The notes under the pieces are model-generated. The model was not told the DNA's origin and did not search any database. It saw nothing but the letters and a program-made list of their open reading frames with translations. From the NCBI RefSeq assembly GCF_023586085.1, contig NZ_CP097757.1, positions 620,001 to 684,000 of the forward strand: a stretch of 64,000 nucleotides of DNA, written 5' to 3'. Both the position numbers and the translations under genes were made by a program. Positions 32,374 through 42,171 of this stretch are shown here, in pieces. The DNA comes from Blochmannia endosymbiont of Camponotus sp. Its GTDB lineage: Bacteria; Pseudomonadota; Gammaproteobacteria; Enterobacterales; Enterobacteriaceae. Position 1 is the first letter of the stretch. Every line of letters starts with the position of its first letter.

Positions 32374-34527
32374 TTATAGCGCTATCCCCAATTTAACCCA
32401 CCAAATACGTCCTGGTTCATACATTAATGTTCCGGTAGGATATCCAAACCGTTTATGTATATACAAATTAAAATATTCCCTATAATGATGATTCAACAAA
32501 TTATCTACGCCAATACTCAATTTGTAAAATCGAGAGTTAGTCCACGCTAAATGTGTAGATAATGTTCCAAATCCTGAAGTATTATAATTTTCACGCGTAT
32601 GCAATAACATATTCTTGGAAGTAACAGAGGCTGGAGAAAGAAATAAATTATTAGATTGTGGAAATACAAATCTCCACACAGCAGTAACACTGCAACATCC
32701 TTTTATCCATTGACATATTACTCTACCTTCCAATGGAGGAATTTTAGGTAAAGAACAATTATTATCTACATTTGCGCCCCAAGACCATGACACATTACTT
32801 TCGGTTCGCCAATAATCATTAAATTGATAATTTAATCCTACTTCAGTTCCACATATCTTAGCATTAATGTTTTCTGTATGATTAATACCACCATCATATG
32901 ATATATGATCATTATAATAACTACATAAAATAAAATCTTTAACATATCCAGCATAAGACGATATCCATCCACTTGTTTGTAGATGTTGAAAATTAGCTCC
33001 TATATCTATCTGAACGACCTTCTCAGGTTTTAGTTCTAAAACATTTTCTATACTGCTATTAATATTCTGACTAAATCTACTAGAAAATAACTCCCAATAA
33101 TCAGGAAAACGAAAACTTGTTCCTACACCAACATAATACGATAACAACGGATTAACATTATCCTCATAGCGTACAAATCCCGCAGGGTATATAATACTAT
33201 ACCGTTTGTACTTAGAAAAATTATTAAAATTAACTACACTGTATTCCAGTCGCGTACCTCCAACAAATCTTTTACTTGATAATGAATTCGCAATTAATTC
33301 AGTAAATATACCAATATCTTGAGACACAATATCTTTATCCCAATTAAAACGAGATTTTACGTGTTCTCTGTGTTTATTAACTTGCATATCTACTCCACTA
33401 TAACATTTAATGTTGTCCCATTGTGTTGTCGCAATACCTCGAACACCCCATATTAATCGATCAACATTATTTTCGATATCATTACTAAAACCACAACACT
33501 TTTTAAAAGATAATCTTATAACACTAGGTAAAGTATCAGCCATAGTATGGCTTACATAATTATGCCAAGCTTGAAACTCAATTTTATCTAATTTTTTAAT
33601 CATGTCTGTAGTTTCTACTTTCATTCCATAACTTTCTCTAGCAAAACATAACCCATCCATAGATCTAACAGCATACTTTGCATTACCATTACCTTGCCCT
33701 AAACTAATCTCTAAATGTGTATCTTCGCTTACATTTAAAGACAAAATTGCATCAGCGTTCCATTTATACCATGCAGAATATACTCTATGTTTATGGCCAT
33801 CATAATAATCGTCTGACTGAGAAATATTACCTATTAATCTAAGATAGCCGTATTTACTTCCTATAATACTATCTATATTTTTATCTATTTTGTTGTTTGA
33901 TCCAATCATTACATTACTGCGCAATTTAATTTTTGATTCATCAAAACAAGGATGATACCGTTCGAATTGCAATGTAGCTCCAGATGCTACAGGACCCCAT
34001 AGTACCGTCTGTGGGCCTTTAATAACATTCAAAATATCAAAAGTTTCTGGAGAAATATAAGCACTAATAGGATCCATATGAGAAAAACAAGCACCAAGTA
34101 TTTCGCCGTTATCCATTAAAATACGTATCCGAGATCCAAACATCCCACGAAAAACTGGTTCATTATTAACTCCTCCGTTACGAATAGCAGTAAACCCTGC
34201 AATATTTTTTAAATAATCAGCTACATCAGTTACGTACAATGATTGCGACGATCTTGCAGGAGAAGCGGTAAAAATTAATGGAGAATTTTTTAATGAAATA
34301 ATAGTCATTATCTCATCACGTATTTTTACTTGATGAGATAATGTGGGTAATCTTTGTATATCATCGGATACTGATATTAAGGTATCTTTAGATCTATTCC
34401 CAATAGGCATATCATTCAAATTAGCTTGAGAGTTATTAAGAGTAATCATGATTACATCAAAACATATCAAAAATAACATTTTATAAATTAATGTTCTAAG
34501 ATTATAGAAAAATATGCTATATATCAT
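32374..34527 (-). CDS. TonB-dependent copper receptor, OprC/NosA family
   Basis: 717-residue outer-membrane protein: signal region (1 to about 36), plug domain (about 85-190) and a beta-barrel ending in the aromatic-rich GRIWWVKLGIAL. The plug is close to the TonB-dependent copper receptor family: DVADYLKNIAGFTAIRNGG, EPVFRGMFGSRIRILMDNG, SAYISPETFDILNVIKGPQTVLWGP. The copper ligands known for OprC (CxxxM plus HxM) are preserved as C147-x3-M151 and H327-x-M329. An alternative ATG at 34479 would shorten the signal region. It is divergent from the membrane regulator at 35174. TonB/ExbBD are not in this window. Family assignment is strong; the in vivo substrate is inferred. Confidence 0.86.
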   Translation of the reverse strand: MIYSIFFYNLRTLIYKMLFLICFDVIMITLNNSQANLNDMPIGNRSKDTLISVSDDIQRLPTLSHQVKIRDEIMTIISLKNSPLIFTASPARSSQSLYVTDVADYLKNIAGFTAIRNGGVNNEPVFRGMFGSRIRILMDNGEILGACFSHMDPISAYISPETFDILNVIKGPQTVLWGPVASGATLQFERYHPCFDESKIKLRSNVMIGSNNKIDKNIDSIIGSKYGYLRLIGNISQSDDYYDGHKHRVYSAWYKWNADAILSLNVSEDTHLEISLGQGNGNAKYAVRSMDGLCFARESYGMKVETTDMIKKLDKIEFQAWHNYVSHTMADTLPSVIRLSFKKCCGFSNDIENNVDRLIWGVRGIATTQWDNIKCYSGVDMQVNKHREHVKSRFNWDKDIVSQDIGIFTELIANSLSSKRFVGGTRLEYSVVNFNNFSKYKRYSIIYPAGFVRYEDNVNPLLSYYVGVGTSFRFPDYWELFSSRFSQNINSSIENVLELKPEKVVQIDIGANFQHLQTSGWISSYAGYVKDFILCSYYNDHISYDGGINHTENINAKICGTEVGLNYQFNDYWRTESNVSWSWGANVDNNCSLPKIPPLEGRVICQWIKGCCSVTAVWRFVFPQSNNLFLSPASVTSKNMLLHTRENYNTSGFGTLSTHLAWTNSRFYKLSIGVDNLLNHHYREYFNLYIHKRFGYPTGTLMYEPGRIWWVKLGIAL

Positions 34528-34564
34528 ATATACTCACAGCTATTAAATGATTTTTAAAAACACT

Positions 34565-34594
34565 AATATAACAACTGCAACATGCATGCTACAA
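34565..34594 (-). promoter_or_regulatory. Candidate promoter for the copper receptor gene
   Basis: On the minus strand: TTGTAG (34594-34589), an 18-nt spacer, TATATT (34570-34565), about 38 nt before the ATG. The spacer contains the 8-bp palindrome CATGCATG (34581-34588). Sequence match only; the dyad in the spacer could be an operator. Confidence 0.3.
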
Positions 34595-35008
34595 CTTAAC
34601 ATTATTCGGTAAAACACTAGGTAAATCAATAATACAAAACTATATTAATTCGAACACATATCTCTCATCATACAAGCATACTATTTTTAAATTACTTCAA
34701 CTATCATAATACTTGAAAATAATCATTATGCACGCATATAACCATGTAAATTAAAATACTATCCTAAGATAAATAAAACCTAAATACTCGCTATATTACA
34801 ATTGACTAAAAATTTTAATGCATACATATTGTTTAATTTAATATCAGAATTAATTAAATAACTTTTATATCGTCGATATGTATCGATACACAATAATATC
34901 ATATGTATATTATTATTAAGTAATATACATGTACTAATGTACTGGACTTTTATAGCATATTATTATATTATTTGAAAATAGATTATGAAAATGTTAAAAG
35001 ATATAATC

Positions 35009-35035
35009 TTATTATTAACATAATGTTAATAATAA
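35009..35035. promoter_or_regulatory. 27-bp hyphenated palindrome, possible operator
   Basis: Arms TTATTATTAACAT and ATGTTAATAATAA match perfectly over 13 bp around a single central base. It lies about 140 bp before the regulator gene and upstream of a possible promoter (TTGATT at 35077, 16-nt spacer, TATTAT at 35099). The A+T content makes chance occurrence possible. Confidence 0.35.
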
Positions 35036-35153
35036 ATTTTAATAATAAAAATACTGTTTTGTAATCTTTATATATATTGATTAAAGAATAAAAAATGCTA
35101 TTATTTTAGATTATATATAAACAGCTGACATAAACGTTGCTTAATCCATATAC

Positions 35154-35167
35154 ACTTCATATGAAGT
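35154..35167. promoter_or_regulatory. 14-bp palindrome over the regulator ribosome site
   Basis: ACTTCATATGAAGT, a perfect dyad ending 6 bp before the ATG at 35174, where the ribosome would bind. It could be an autoregulatory operator or mRNA hairpin. No other Shine-Dalgarno is evident. Confidence 0.35.
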
Positions 35168-35173
35168 AACTAA

Positions 35174-35809
35174 ATGAAATATGTCGTTCAATCAACTATA
35201 ATATTTGATACTGCAGAATATATTTTAACATCATTAACTGACTCTAACACATCAGTAAAGTTATCTAATTCTGCGGGAAGAGTATTAGAAGAACTTATTA
35301 GACAACGAAATATTGATTCCAACACTCCAGTCACTCGGGATCATTTATTTTCAATAGTATGGAGAGCTTATGGACTTGAGCCATCTAACGGAAACTTAAA
35401 CCAACAAATTAGTTTAATACGAAAAACTCTAACCTCTTTTGGATTAGATCCTTCATCTGTTATAACTGTACCTAAACGAGGATTAAAACTAAACAGCCAA
35501 TTAACTATAGAAAAAATAAATGAAGAAGCCCCATGCTTATCTTCTACTATACATAAAACTATAGATAAAAACAATAACTTACCATTTTCCGCTTTACTAA
35601 ATATAAAAACTCATATAAAATATATGATGACTATGACAGCAATAATCACAATCCTATTCAGTATTGGCTTTTTTTATTTATATACCAGAAAAGACCATAT
35701 AAAATTATATTGTTGCAAAGAAATAAACTCATGTAATGTTTGTACTTTTAATTCAGAACCAGGATTAGATTGCAATGGCTGTACTATACAATGTACTGAA
35801 ATGGCATAG
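35174..35809 (+). CDS. ToxR/CadC-like membrane transcription regulator with Cys-rich tail
   Basis: 211 residues. Residues 1-105 form an OmpR/PhoB-type winged helix (VKLSNSAGRVLEELI, then LEPSNGNLNQQISLIRKTL as recognition region and VITVPKRGLKL as wing). A linker follows, one membrane helix (about 151-170) and a short tail with seven cysteines (C180, C181, C187, C190, C200, C203, C207), including two CxxC pairs. With the DNA-binding domain inside, the tail is periplasmic. This is the one-component ToxR/CadC layout with a tiny sensor part. The divergent copper receptor suggests it may sense a metal or redox state. I do not recognise a named orthologue. Confidence 0.8.
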   Translation: MKYVVQSTIIFDTAEYILTSLTDSNTSVKLSNSAGRVLEELIRQRNIDSNTPVTRDHLFSIVWRAYGLEPSNGNLNQQISLIRKTLTSFGLDPSSVITVPKRGLKLNSQLTIEKINEEAPCLSSTIHKTIDKNNNLPFSALLNIKTHIKYMMTMTAIITILFSIGFFYLYTRKDHIKLYCCKEINSCNVCTFNSEPGLDCNGCTIQCTEMA

Positions 35810-36559
35810 TATAATCACAGATATAGATTAATTTATAAAGACTTAATTCTAAGTTACTAATTAGTTGATCTAATACCATAAAATATAGAACCCATAATGT
35901 ATTTTAATAACTAAATTTAACGTTAAAACCGTTGTATACTAATACTTACTAGTGTTAGTCTAAGACTTTGTAAGTCTGCTTATATACATTTCCTCTAATT
36001 AAACGACTATTTAATAAAATTCCTATTTATACATATCATAAAAAATTAATCAAATTACAGCTAGTCCTCCCTTTTTATTAAAATTTAAAAATATCAATAT
36101 ATAATTAATAATCATTATTACAAACAATATTATTTTTTATAAAAAATAATGTTTCAAATATTTAATTGAAATTAACTAATCATGAAATATATATCGCGAA
36201 ATCACAATCTTTATATTTAATATAATTAAACCACAATAAACTCAATATACATACTACAATTTTAAAATCTCTACCGAGAGACCAATAATCTTATTTATCT
36301 AACTTACATATAGTTTTTTTATATTCATAACAATTTTTTTAATTAAATAATATAATAGATCATTGTTATATTTATAATATTATTTTATCCCATGGCTTTA
36401 TAAACTAATATAGTTCCTAACAATCAAGCATCATTTAAATTTCTTTTTATTATTTAATACAAATATAATGATTGTAGCAAAAATATATCGATATATACCT
36501 AAATTTAGAAAAAATTAATTTATAAAAAATAAAGCATTAATTATAAATTAAATCTATGA
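35810..36559. other. 750-bp spacer between the regulator and emtA
   Basis: Convergent intergenic region, extremely A+T-rich. A small hairpin AGACTT/AAGTCT (35963-35977) and a 22-bp A+T palindrome (36129-36150) are the only structures noted. No gene remnant is recognised. Confidence 0.45.
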
Positions 36560-37204
36560 TTAATCCTGATTAATATAAATAGAGTTAACTTTAGATAAAT
36601 AACGTTGTGCCTGAACGGATGGATGATGGGATTGTATGTATTGGTAAAACTGATCTGGAGTAAGCTTATTTATTTTTTCAATGGCATAACTACGATCTAT
36701 AGCAAATGTTTTTAACAACGCACTTAAACCATTTACGTAAGCAACAATAACAGCGTAACGTCTAGTTCTTGAATTAATAATACCTTCTAATTGTTTTTGC
36801 AATATAGATAAATAAGCAGTACCAAGATCAATATTAACAACAGCATTTTTTAATTCATGAACACTAGGTTCTCCCTTCCATCCTTTTAAACGATAAGCAT
36901 CTCTTCCTGCAGTATCTGCTTTGAGCTGCATTAATCCCACCGCATTAGATTTACTAATCACAGTAGGATCATAATTAGATTCCACTTGAATAATAGCTTT
37001 TACTAAAGACGCATCTACTCCATAATTAATAGCACAACGATGAATACAATCATTATATATTGACGATATAACTTGTTTTGAGGAATCAATCTCTTTGCAT
37101 CTTAAATTAGTAGATGATGTACGTATATTATTTTCTTTATTATTTTGTTGTACACAAGTTGTCAGCAGCAAAATAATAATTAAACATATTATATATATCT
37201 TCAT
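36560..37204 (-). CDS. emtA: Membrane-bound lytic transglycosylase EmtA
   Basis: 214 residues with an SLT lysozyme-like fold. The catalytic glutamate is in IIQVESNYDP, followed by SKSNAVGLMQLKADTAGRDAYR and GWKGEPSVHELKN, which are closest to E. coli EmtA (MltE); the C-terminal RRYAVIVAYVNG also recalls MltC. It is an endo-acting enzyme cutting peptidoglycan at the outer-membrane inner face. The signal peptide ends LLLTTC; threonine before the cysteine is not a standard lipobox, so lipidation is uncertain. It stands alone between long spacers. Confidence 0.85.
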   Translation of the reverse strand: MKIYIICLIIILLLTTCVQQNNKENNIRTSSTNLRCKEIDSSKQVISSIYNDCIHRCAINYGVDASLVKAIIQVESNYDPTVISKSNAVGLMQLKADTAGRDAYRLKGWKGEPSVHELKNAVVNIDLGTAYLSILQKQLEGIINSRTRRYAVIVAYVNGLSALLKTFAIDRSYAIEKINKLTPDQFYQYIQSHHPSVQAQRYLSKVNSIYINQD

Positions 37205-37561
37205 AATTTTATGATTTTTACAATCAAATATATATATTATATATACATAATATTACGAAACAAAACACTGTTTTATGTTTTAAAAATCAGTTGCCTATAA
37301 TACCAAAATACATTTAAACAAAATATATAAAAAATACATATTATCAAATTAAACAATGACTCATTATCTACAATAAAATTAGTAAAATATTGCTTTATTA
37401 TATATCAGCAGAAAACATCTCATTTGTTACGGAGATAGTACATCTATAAGTTAGATATGTTAAAAAACAAATGTAAATACTACATGATTCTCACATATTT
37501 TGATAAATTTTAACAACACACATTACACGACGAATAACTTAATGAATACATACATATTTAA
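37205..37561. other. Spacer between mntR and emtA
   Basis: 357 bp of A+T-rich DNA upstream of emtA (minus strand). No gene is recognised. Confidence 0.4.
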
Positions 37562-37978
37562 TTATTTATTAAATCGTTTAGAAAACTGCCTAAATGCTAA
37601 TAATGTCTCATTACTGACATGATGTTCAATACCTTCTGAATCTCTTTGAGCAGTTTTTTTATTAATACCCAAATCCATTAGAAACGTTCTTACAATTTCA
37701 TGTCGTATATGATTTTCATCAGCTAATCGTCTTCCTTGTTCTGTTAACAATACTCTACGGTAACGTTTATGTTCAATTAATGAATAAGCAATCAATTTCT
37801 TTAGCATTTTTGCTACTGTTGGTTGTGTTACTCCCAATCGTAAAGCTAAATCTACCTGACGCGCTTCTCCACATTCTTGAATTAAGTCTGAAATCAACTC
37901 AATATAATCATCAATAAGCTCACGGCGATGTGCTGCTCTGACCTGGATAAATCCTTGTAAATTATCTACTTTTTTCAT
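37562..37978 (-). CDS. mntR: MntR manganese-responsive regulator
   Basis: 138 residues of the DtxR/MntR family (E. coli 155, longer at the N-terminus). It has a winged helix with [21 protein letters not shown] and the recognition helix [14 protein letters not shown], then the metal-binding dimer domain with [13 protein letters not shown] and [12 protein letters not shown]. In E. coli it represses mntH and activates the exporter mntP with Mn2+. Neither target is in this window. Retention of a dedicated Mn regulator suggests that metal balance matters to this symbiont. Confidence 0.93.
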   Translation of the reverse strand: MKKVDNLQGFIQVRAAHRRELIDDYIELISDLIQECGEARQVDLALRLGVTQPTVAKMLKKLIAYSLIEHKRYRRVLLTEQGRRLADENHIRHEIVRTFLMDLGINKKTAQRDSEGIEHHVSNETLLAFRQFSKRFNK

Positions 37979-38742
37979 AAAAATTTTAAATTACTGGGAA
38001 ATATCTTTATATTATTTTTAGTTATAAAAAATATATCATGCTACCTTAATAAATAATAAACCTTATCAATAGGTGTAGAATATAATTCATCTTCAAAAAA
38101 TAATATTCTTACCATTATGCTATTTTTATTTTAATACATAAATACAACTCACATTATAATACTCTATATTTATGAAATAAAATATATTAAATAATCTATA
38201 TACTATAAATATAAAGATATAACAAACATATAAAAAATTAACCAACACAGCACCCGCCTGAATAAAAATAAAATTATTTACGCTGATCCCTAATCATTAC
38301 ATATATTTTTAACGACTAATTGTGTTTAAAAGTTACATAAATCTATCGTACTTTATCTGTATAACTAATAAAATAATAGTACTCAACTTGAGCTAGCAAA
38401 ATAAATAAATTATCTGATAATATATCTTAAATAACACTGTTGTTATCGTAATAAAATATAAATAAATATTACGATATTCATATTGCATATAAATAAAAAT
38501 ACTTTTTCTAAAAAATATATCTTTAAATATTTAAATCATAAATAGTATAAATTATTTAATATATTGTTACTAATATATATATTTATATCGTCACGTTTTT
38601 GTAAATATAAAATTTGCTATGCAACAAAATTTATAATACTATCCATTTAGCTTTTATAATAAAATGACTAAAATAATATATTTTCTTTAATATTAAATCG
38701 TGCATATACAAATAATTTAGATTTTATCTAATCATAAATATT
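37979..38742. other. 764-bp spacer between mntR and mnmA
   Basis: Divergent, extremely A+T-rich. Several genes separate these loci in E. coli, so this is likely erased sequence. No remnant or strong hairpin is recognised. Confidence 0.45.
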
Positions 38743-39879
38743 ATGTTACATACCCATCGTAAAAAAAAAGTGATCGTTGGCATGTCTGGAGGGGTTGATT
38801 CTTCCGTATCCGCGTGGATATTATTACAACAAGGATATGAAGTAGAAGGATTATTTATGAAAAATTGGGAAGATGATGACAGCAATGAAAATTGCGCATC
38901 AGCATCTGATTTATCAGATGCTCATTCTGTCTGTAATCACTTGGGTATATACTTACACACTGTAAATTTTTCTAAAGAATATTGGGAAAATGTATTTCAA
39001 GTGTTTTTGCAAGAATACAGAATTGGCCGCACTCCTAATCCTGATATACTCTGTAATAAAGAAATTAAATTCAAATGTTTTTTAGAATTTGCGCTCAAAG
39101 ATTTAGACGCAGATTTTATTGCAACTGGACATTACGTACGCCGTATTGATACTAATCAAGGAACTTGTCTAATGCGTGGTTTAGACAAAAATAAAGATCA
39201 AAGTTATTTTCTGTATACACTTAGTCACACAAAACTTAAACAATGTTTGTTTCCCATAGGAATATTAAATAAGTCACAAGTTAGAAGTATCGCTCAGGAA
39301 TTAAACTTAATTACAGCAAATAAAAAAAACTCCACTGGTATTTGTTTCATTGGCAAACGAAAATTTATAAATTTTATTAGTAATTACATACCAATACAAC
39401 CAGGAATGATAATTAATGTAAATGGAGATAAAATTGGCACACATCAAGGAGTATCATTTTATACCTTGGGACAAAGAAAAGGATTAAATATAGGTGGAAT
39501 CAAACGAGGAAATGGGAAACCATGGTACGTAATAGACAAAGATATAAAAAATAATACGTTAATCGCAGCACAAGAACACCATCATCCGCTTCTTATGTCT
39601 GCTGAGTTCATCGCTAAACAAGTGCAATGGATAAAAAGAAATATGCTTAAATCACCGTTACATTGTACAGTAAAAACTAGATACAGACATCCAGATGTCC
39701 AATGCTATATATATCCAATTTTTAACAACAATCTCAAAGTTATTTTAAAAAATCCAATATCGGCAATTACACCAGGGCAATCAGCAGTGTTTTACTCACA
39801 CGAAAATTGTTTAGGCGGAGGAATTATTGAAAAAGCTATCCCTTATAACTACTTAAGATCTAAAAATTATTACTCCTGA
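38743..39879 (+). CDS. mnmA: tRNA 2-thiouridylase MnmA
   Basis: 378-residue enzyme adding sulfur to U34 of Glu, Gln and Lys tRNAs. PP-loop [13 protein letters not shown] is at the N-terminus; the two catalytic cysteines are in [11 protein letters not shown] and [15 protein letters not shown] and KDQSYFLY are conserved. It precedes purB, as in E. coli (hflD lost between). Confidence 0.95.
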   Translation: MLHTHRKKKVIVGMSGGVDSSVSAWILLQQGYEVEGLFMKNWEDDDSNENCASASDLSDAHSVCNHLGIYLHTVNFSKEYWENVFQVFLQEYRIGRTPNPDILCNKEIKFKCFLEFALKDLDADFIATGHYVRRIDTNQGTCLMRGLDKNKDQSYFLYTLSHTKLKQCLFPIGILNKSQVRSIAQELNLITANKKNSTGICFIGKRKFINFISNYIPIQPGMIINVNGDKIGTHQGVSFYTLGQRKGLNIGGIKRGNGKPWYVIDKDIKNNTLIAAQEHHHPLLMSAEFIAKQVQWIKRNMLKSPLHCTVKTRYRHPDVQCYIYPIFNNNLKVILKNPISAITPGQSAVFYSHENCLGGGIIEKAIPYNYLRSKNYYS

Positions 39880-40324
39880 ATAAACACAAACAATACCAAT
39901 TAAAAATCTTAATTTCATATCAATAAACATATTTAATTCTACCACAATTATAAAAAACTAAATAATTATCATATTTCATACTTAATTTCATTATAAATGC
40001 ATAAATATTGTAGATATTTCTAATGTTTATCTAAAAATAAAATTATTTAAACACGAACATTAACAGCTCCACTCATATAAATTTATTGACAATCGATCCT
40101 TATGACTATAATCAATTACAATTTTTTTATAATTATTTGATACATTTTTAATATTAATGATATTATTCACATAATCACTCATAATTATAAAAATACAGTT
40201 TTTCATATAAATATATATGTAAAAGATCTATAAAATATGCATGTTCTTTTTTATAAAGAATTCAACTTTTAAAAATAATACAAATTATAAGCCTTTCATT
40301 AATTTCATTTTAATAGGAAAAAAA
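39880..40324. other. Spacer between mnmA and purB
   Basis: 445 bp. E. coli has hflD here; no remnant is recognised. The last bases contain the AGGA site for purB. Confidence 0.45.
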
Positions 40325-41707
40325 GTGATAAAATTGTCACCCTTAACTGTAGTATCACCTATCGATGGTCGTTACTATAAACAAACTGATTCCTTGCGTG
40401 GTATTTTTAGTGAGTTCAGTTTATTAAAATTTCGAGTGCAAATCGAAATCTGTTGGTTACAAAAACTAGCTCACACAATAGCTATTAAAGAAATATCTCC
40501 CTTTACACAAACCGAACATGAGTTTTTAAATAAATTAGTGATTGATTTTAATATCAAAGATGCAGAACGTATTAAAGAAATAGAACAAATTATTAAACAT
40601 GATATCAAAGCAATAGAGTATTTTTTAAAAGAAAAAATAAGTATATTACCCAATTTAAAAAAAATAAGTGAATTTATTCATTTTGCTTGCACTTCAGATG
40701 ATATTAACAATCTTGCGTATGGATTAATGCTTTCTAATGCTAGAAAAACTGTTTTATTACCTATTTGGAAACAAATTATTAATGAGATCAAAAAAATGAG
40801 CATTAATTATAAAGATATTCCTTTATTGTCTAGAACTCATGGACAACCTGCTACTCCTTCTACTATTGGAAAAGAAATGGCTAATATTGCATATCGACTA
40901 ATACGTCAATTTAATCAATTAAAATCAATAAAAATTTTAGGTAAAATGAATGGCGCCGTAGGAAATTACAATGCTCATACAGTAGCATACCCAGAAATAA
41001 ATTGGCGTAAATTCAGCAAAGAATTTGTTACATCTTTAGGAATTGAATATAACCCGTATACAACACAAATAGAGCCACATGACTATATTGCTGAATTATC
41101 CGACTGTATTACACGATTCAATACAATCTTAATAAATTTTAATAGAGATATATGGGGTTATATTTCACTCAACTATTTCAAACAACGCAATAACGAAATT
41201 TCAATTGGATCTTCTACTATGCCACACAAAGTAAATCCTATAGATTTCGAAAATTCTGAAGGAAACCTAGGATTAGCAAATGCCATATTTAATCATTTTT
41301 CTGCCAAGTTACCAATATCACGTTGGCAACGCGATTTAAGCGATTCTACCGTCTTAAGAAGCTTAGGAGTGGCTATAGGATATGCTTTAATCGCCTACCA
41401 TAGCGTACTAAAAGGTATAAAAACATTGATAGTTAATAAAGAATACGTATTAAGTGAATTAAATAAACATTGGATAATATTAAGCGAAGCTATTCAAACA
41501 GTTATGAGACGACATAATATTCATAAATCTTATGAAGATACAAAAAAATTTATCGGCAATACAGATATTAATCCTGAAAAAATAAAAATTTTTATCGAAT
41601 CATTGCCATTACCAACAACAGAAAAAATACGCTTACAAAAAATAACTCCAACTGATTATATAGGTTTAGCAGCAGAAATGGCAAAAGAAATTGATAATAT
41701 AACATAA
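40325..41707 (+). CDS. purB: Adenylosuccinate lyase
   Basis: Works twice in purine synthesis (SAICAR and adenylosuccinate cleavage). The frame is open from an ATG at 40241, but similarity begins at IKLSPLTVVSPIDGRY. A GTG at 40325 with AGGA 6 nt upstream gives 460 residues, against 456 in E. coli, so I use GTG. The signature GSSTMPHKVNPIDFENSEGN is intact, as are LLSRTHGQPATPST and HFACTSDDINNLA. The final codons and stop lie in a 40-bp perfect palindrome. Confidence 0.94.
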   Translation: MIKLSPLTVVSPIDGRYYKQTDSLRGIFSEFSLLKFRVQIEICWLQKLAHTIAIKEISPFTQTEHEFLNKLVIDFNIKDAERIKEIEQIIKHDIKAIEYFLKEKISILPNLKKISEFIHFACTSDDINNLAYGLMLSNARKTVLLPIWKQIINEIKKMSINYKDIPLLSRTHGQPATPSTIGKEMANIAYRLIRQFNQLKSIKILGKMNGAVGNYNAHTVAYPEINWRKFSKEFVTSLGIEYNPYTTQIEPHDYIAELSDCITRFNTILINFNRDIWGYISLNYFKQRNNEISIGSSTMPHKVNPIDFENSEGNLGLANAIFNHFSAKLPISRWQRDLSDSTVLRSLGVAIGYALIAYHSVLKGIKTLIVNKEYVLSELNKHWIILSEAIQTVMRRHNIHKSYEDTKKFIGNTDINPEKIKIFIESLPLPTTEKIRLQKITPTDYIGLAAEMAKEIDNIT

Positions 41708-41727
41708 TTATGTTATATTATCAATTT
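41688..41727. terminator. 40-bp perfect palindrome over the purB stop
   Basis: Two 20-bp arms with no spacer, centred at 41707/41708 on the purB TAA. The last six codons of purB form one arm. Composition is almost purely A+T, so hairpin strength is modest. Possible terminator or 3'-end protector. Confidence 0.5.
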
Positions 41728-41909
41728 GATAGATCAATATTCCGTCATTTTCACTTATATTAACATGTCCCGCCGAAGATAAAATCGATCATTTTACCGT
41801 TTATCTAATACAACTATTATATTTATTCTATAGCAGATAGATGTAATAAAATAAAAATAAATATTAATATTGGTAACTACACATTTAATTAAATTTACAA
41901 AATATGGTC

Positions 41910-41933
41910 TACGACATTAGACTAAATGTCGTA
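41910..41933. terminator. Hairpin between purB and lolE
   Basis: 9-bp perfect stem TACGACATT/AATGTCGTA with a 6-nt loop, followed by ATTTTCATT. It lies between convergent genes in an otherwise empty 464-bp spacer and fits an intrinsic terminator for purB or, read the other way, lolE. Confidence 0.45.
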
Positions 41934-42171
41934 ATTTTCATTCCATAAAATAATTTTTTATAAAAAATTATTCACGTAATTATGAATATGAATATGAAAT
42001 ATTATTCAATGCAATATAATATAAATATTAAGGTTGTCAAATTATCAATATTAACAACATACATTCTATTATCTATAATGGACATTCATGTTTTATTTAT
42101 AGCTCAACTATATTATTAAACAGATTATTATAAATTTTGTGCTCTATAAAAAAGATCACAATTGTAATTTC

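Larger units (their letters stand above)
34528..35173. other. Divergent control region between copper receptor and regulator
   Basis: 646 bp without a gene. Besides the candidate promoters it holds several dyads: TGTATCGATACA (34879-34890), a 27-bp hyphenated palindrome (35009-35035) and ACTTCATATGAAGT (35154-35167). Confidence 0.5.

Noticed and set aside
36129..36150. 22-bp perfect A+T palindrome in the spacer after the ToxR-like gene
   Set aside because: Made only of A and T runs in a region of extreme A+T content; too likely by chance to claim a function.
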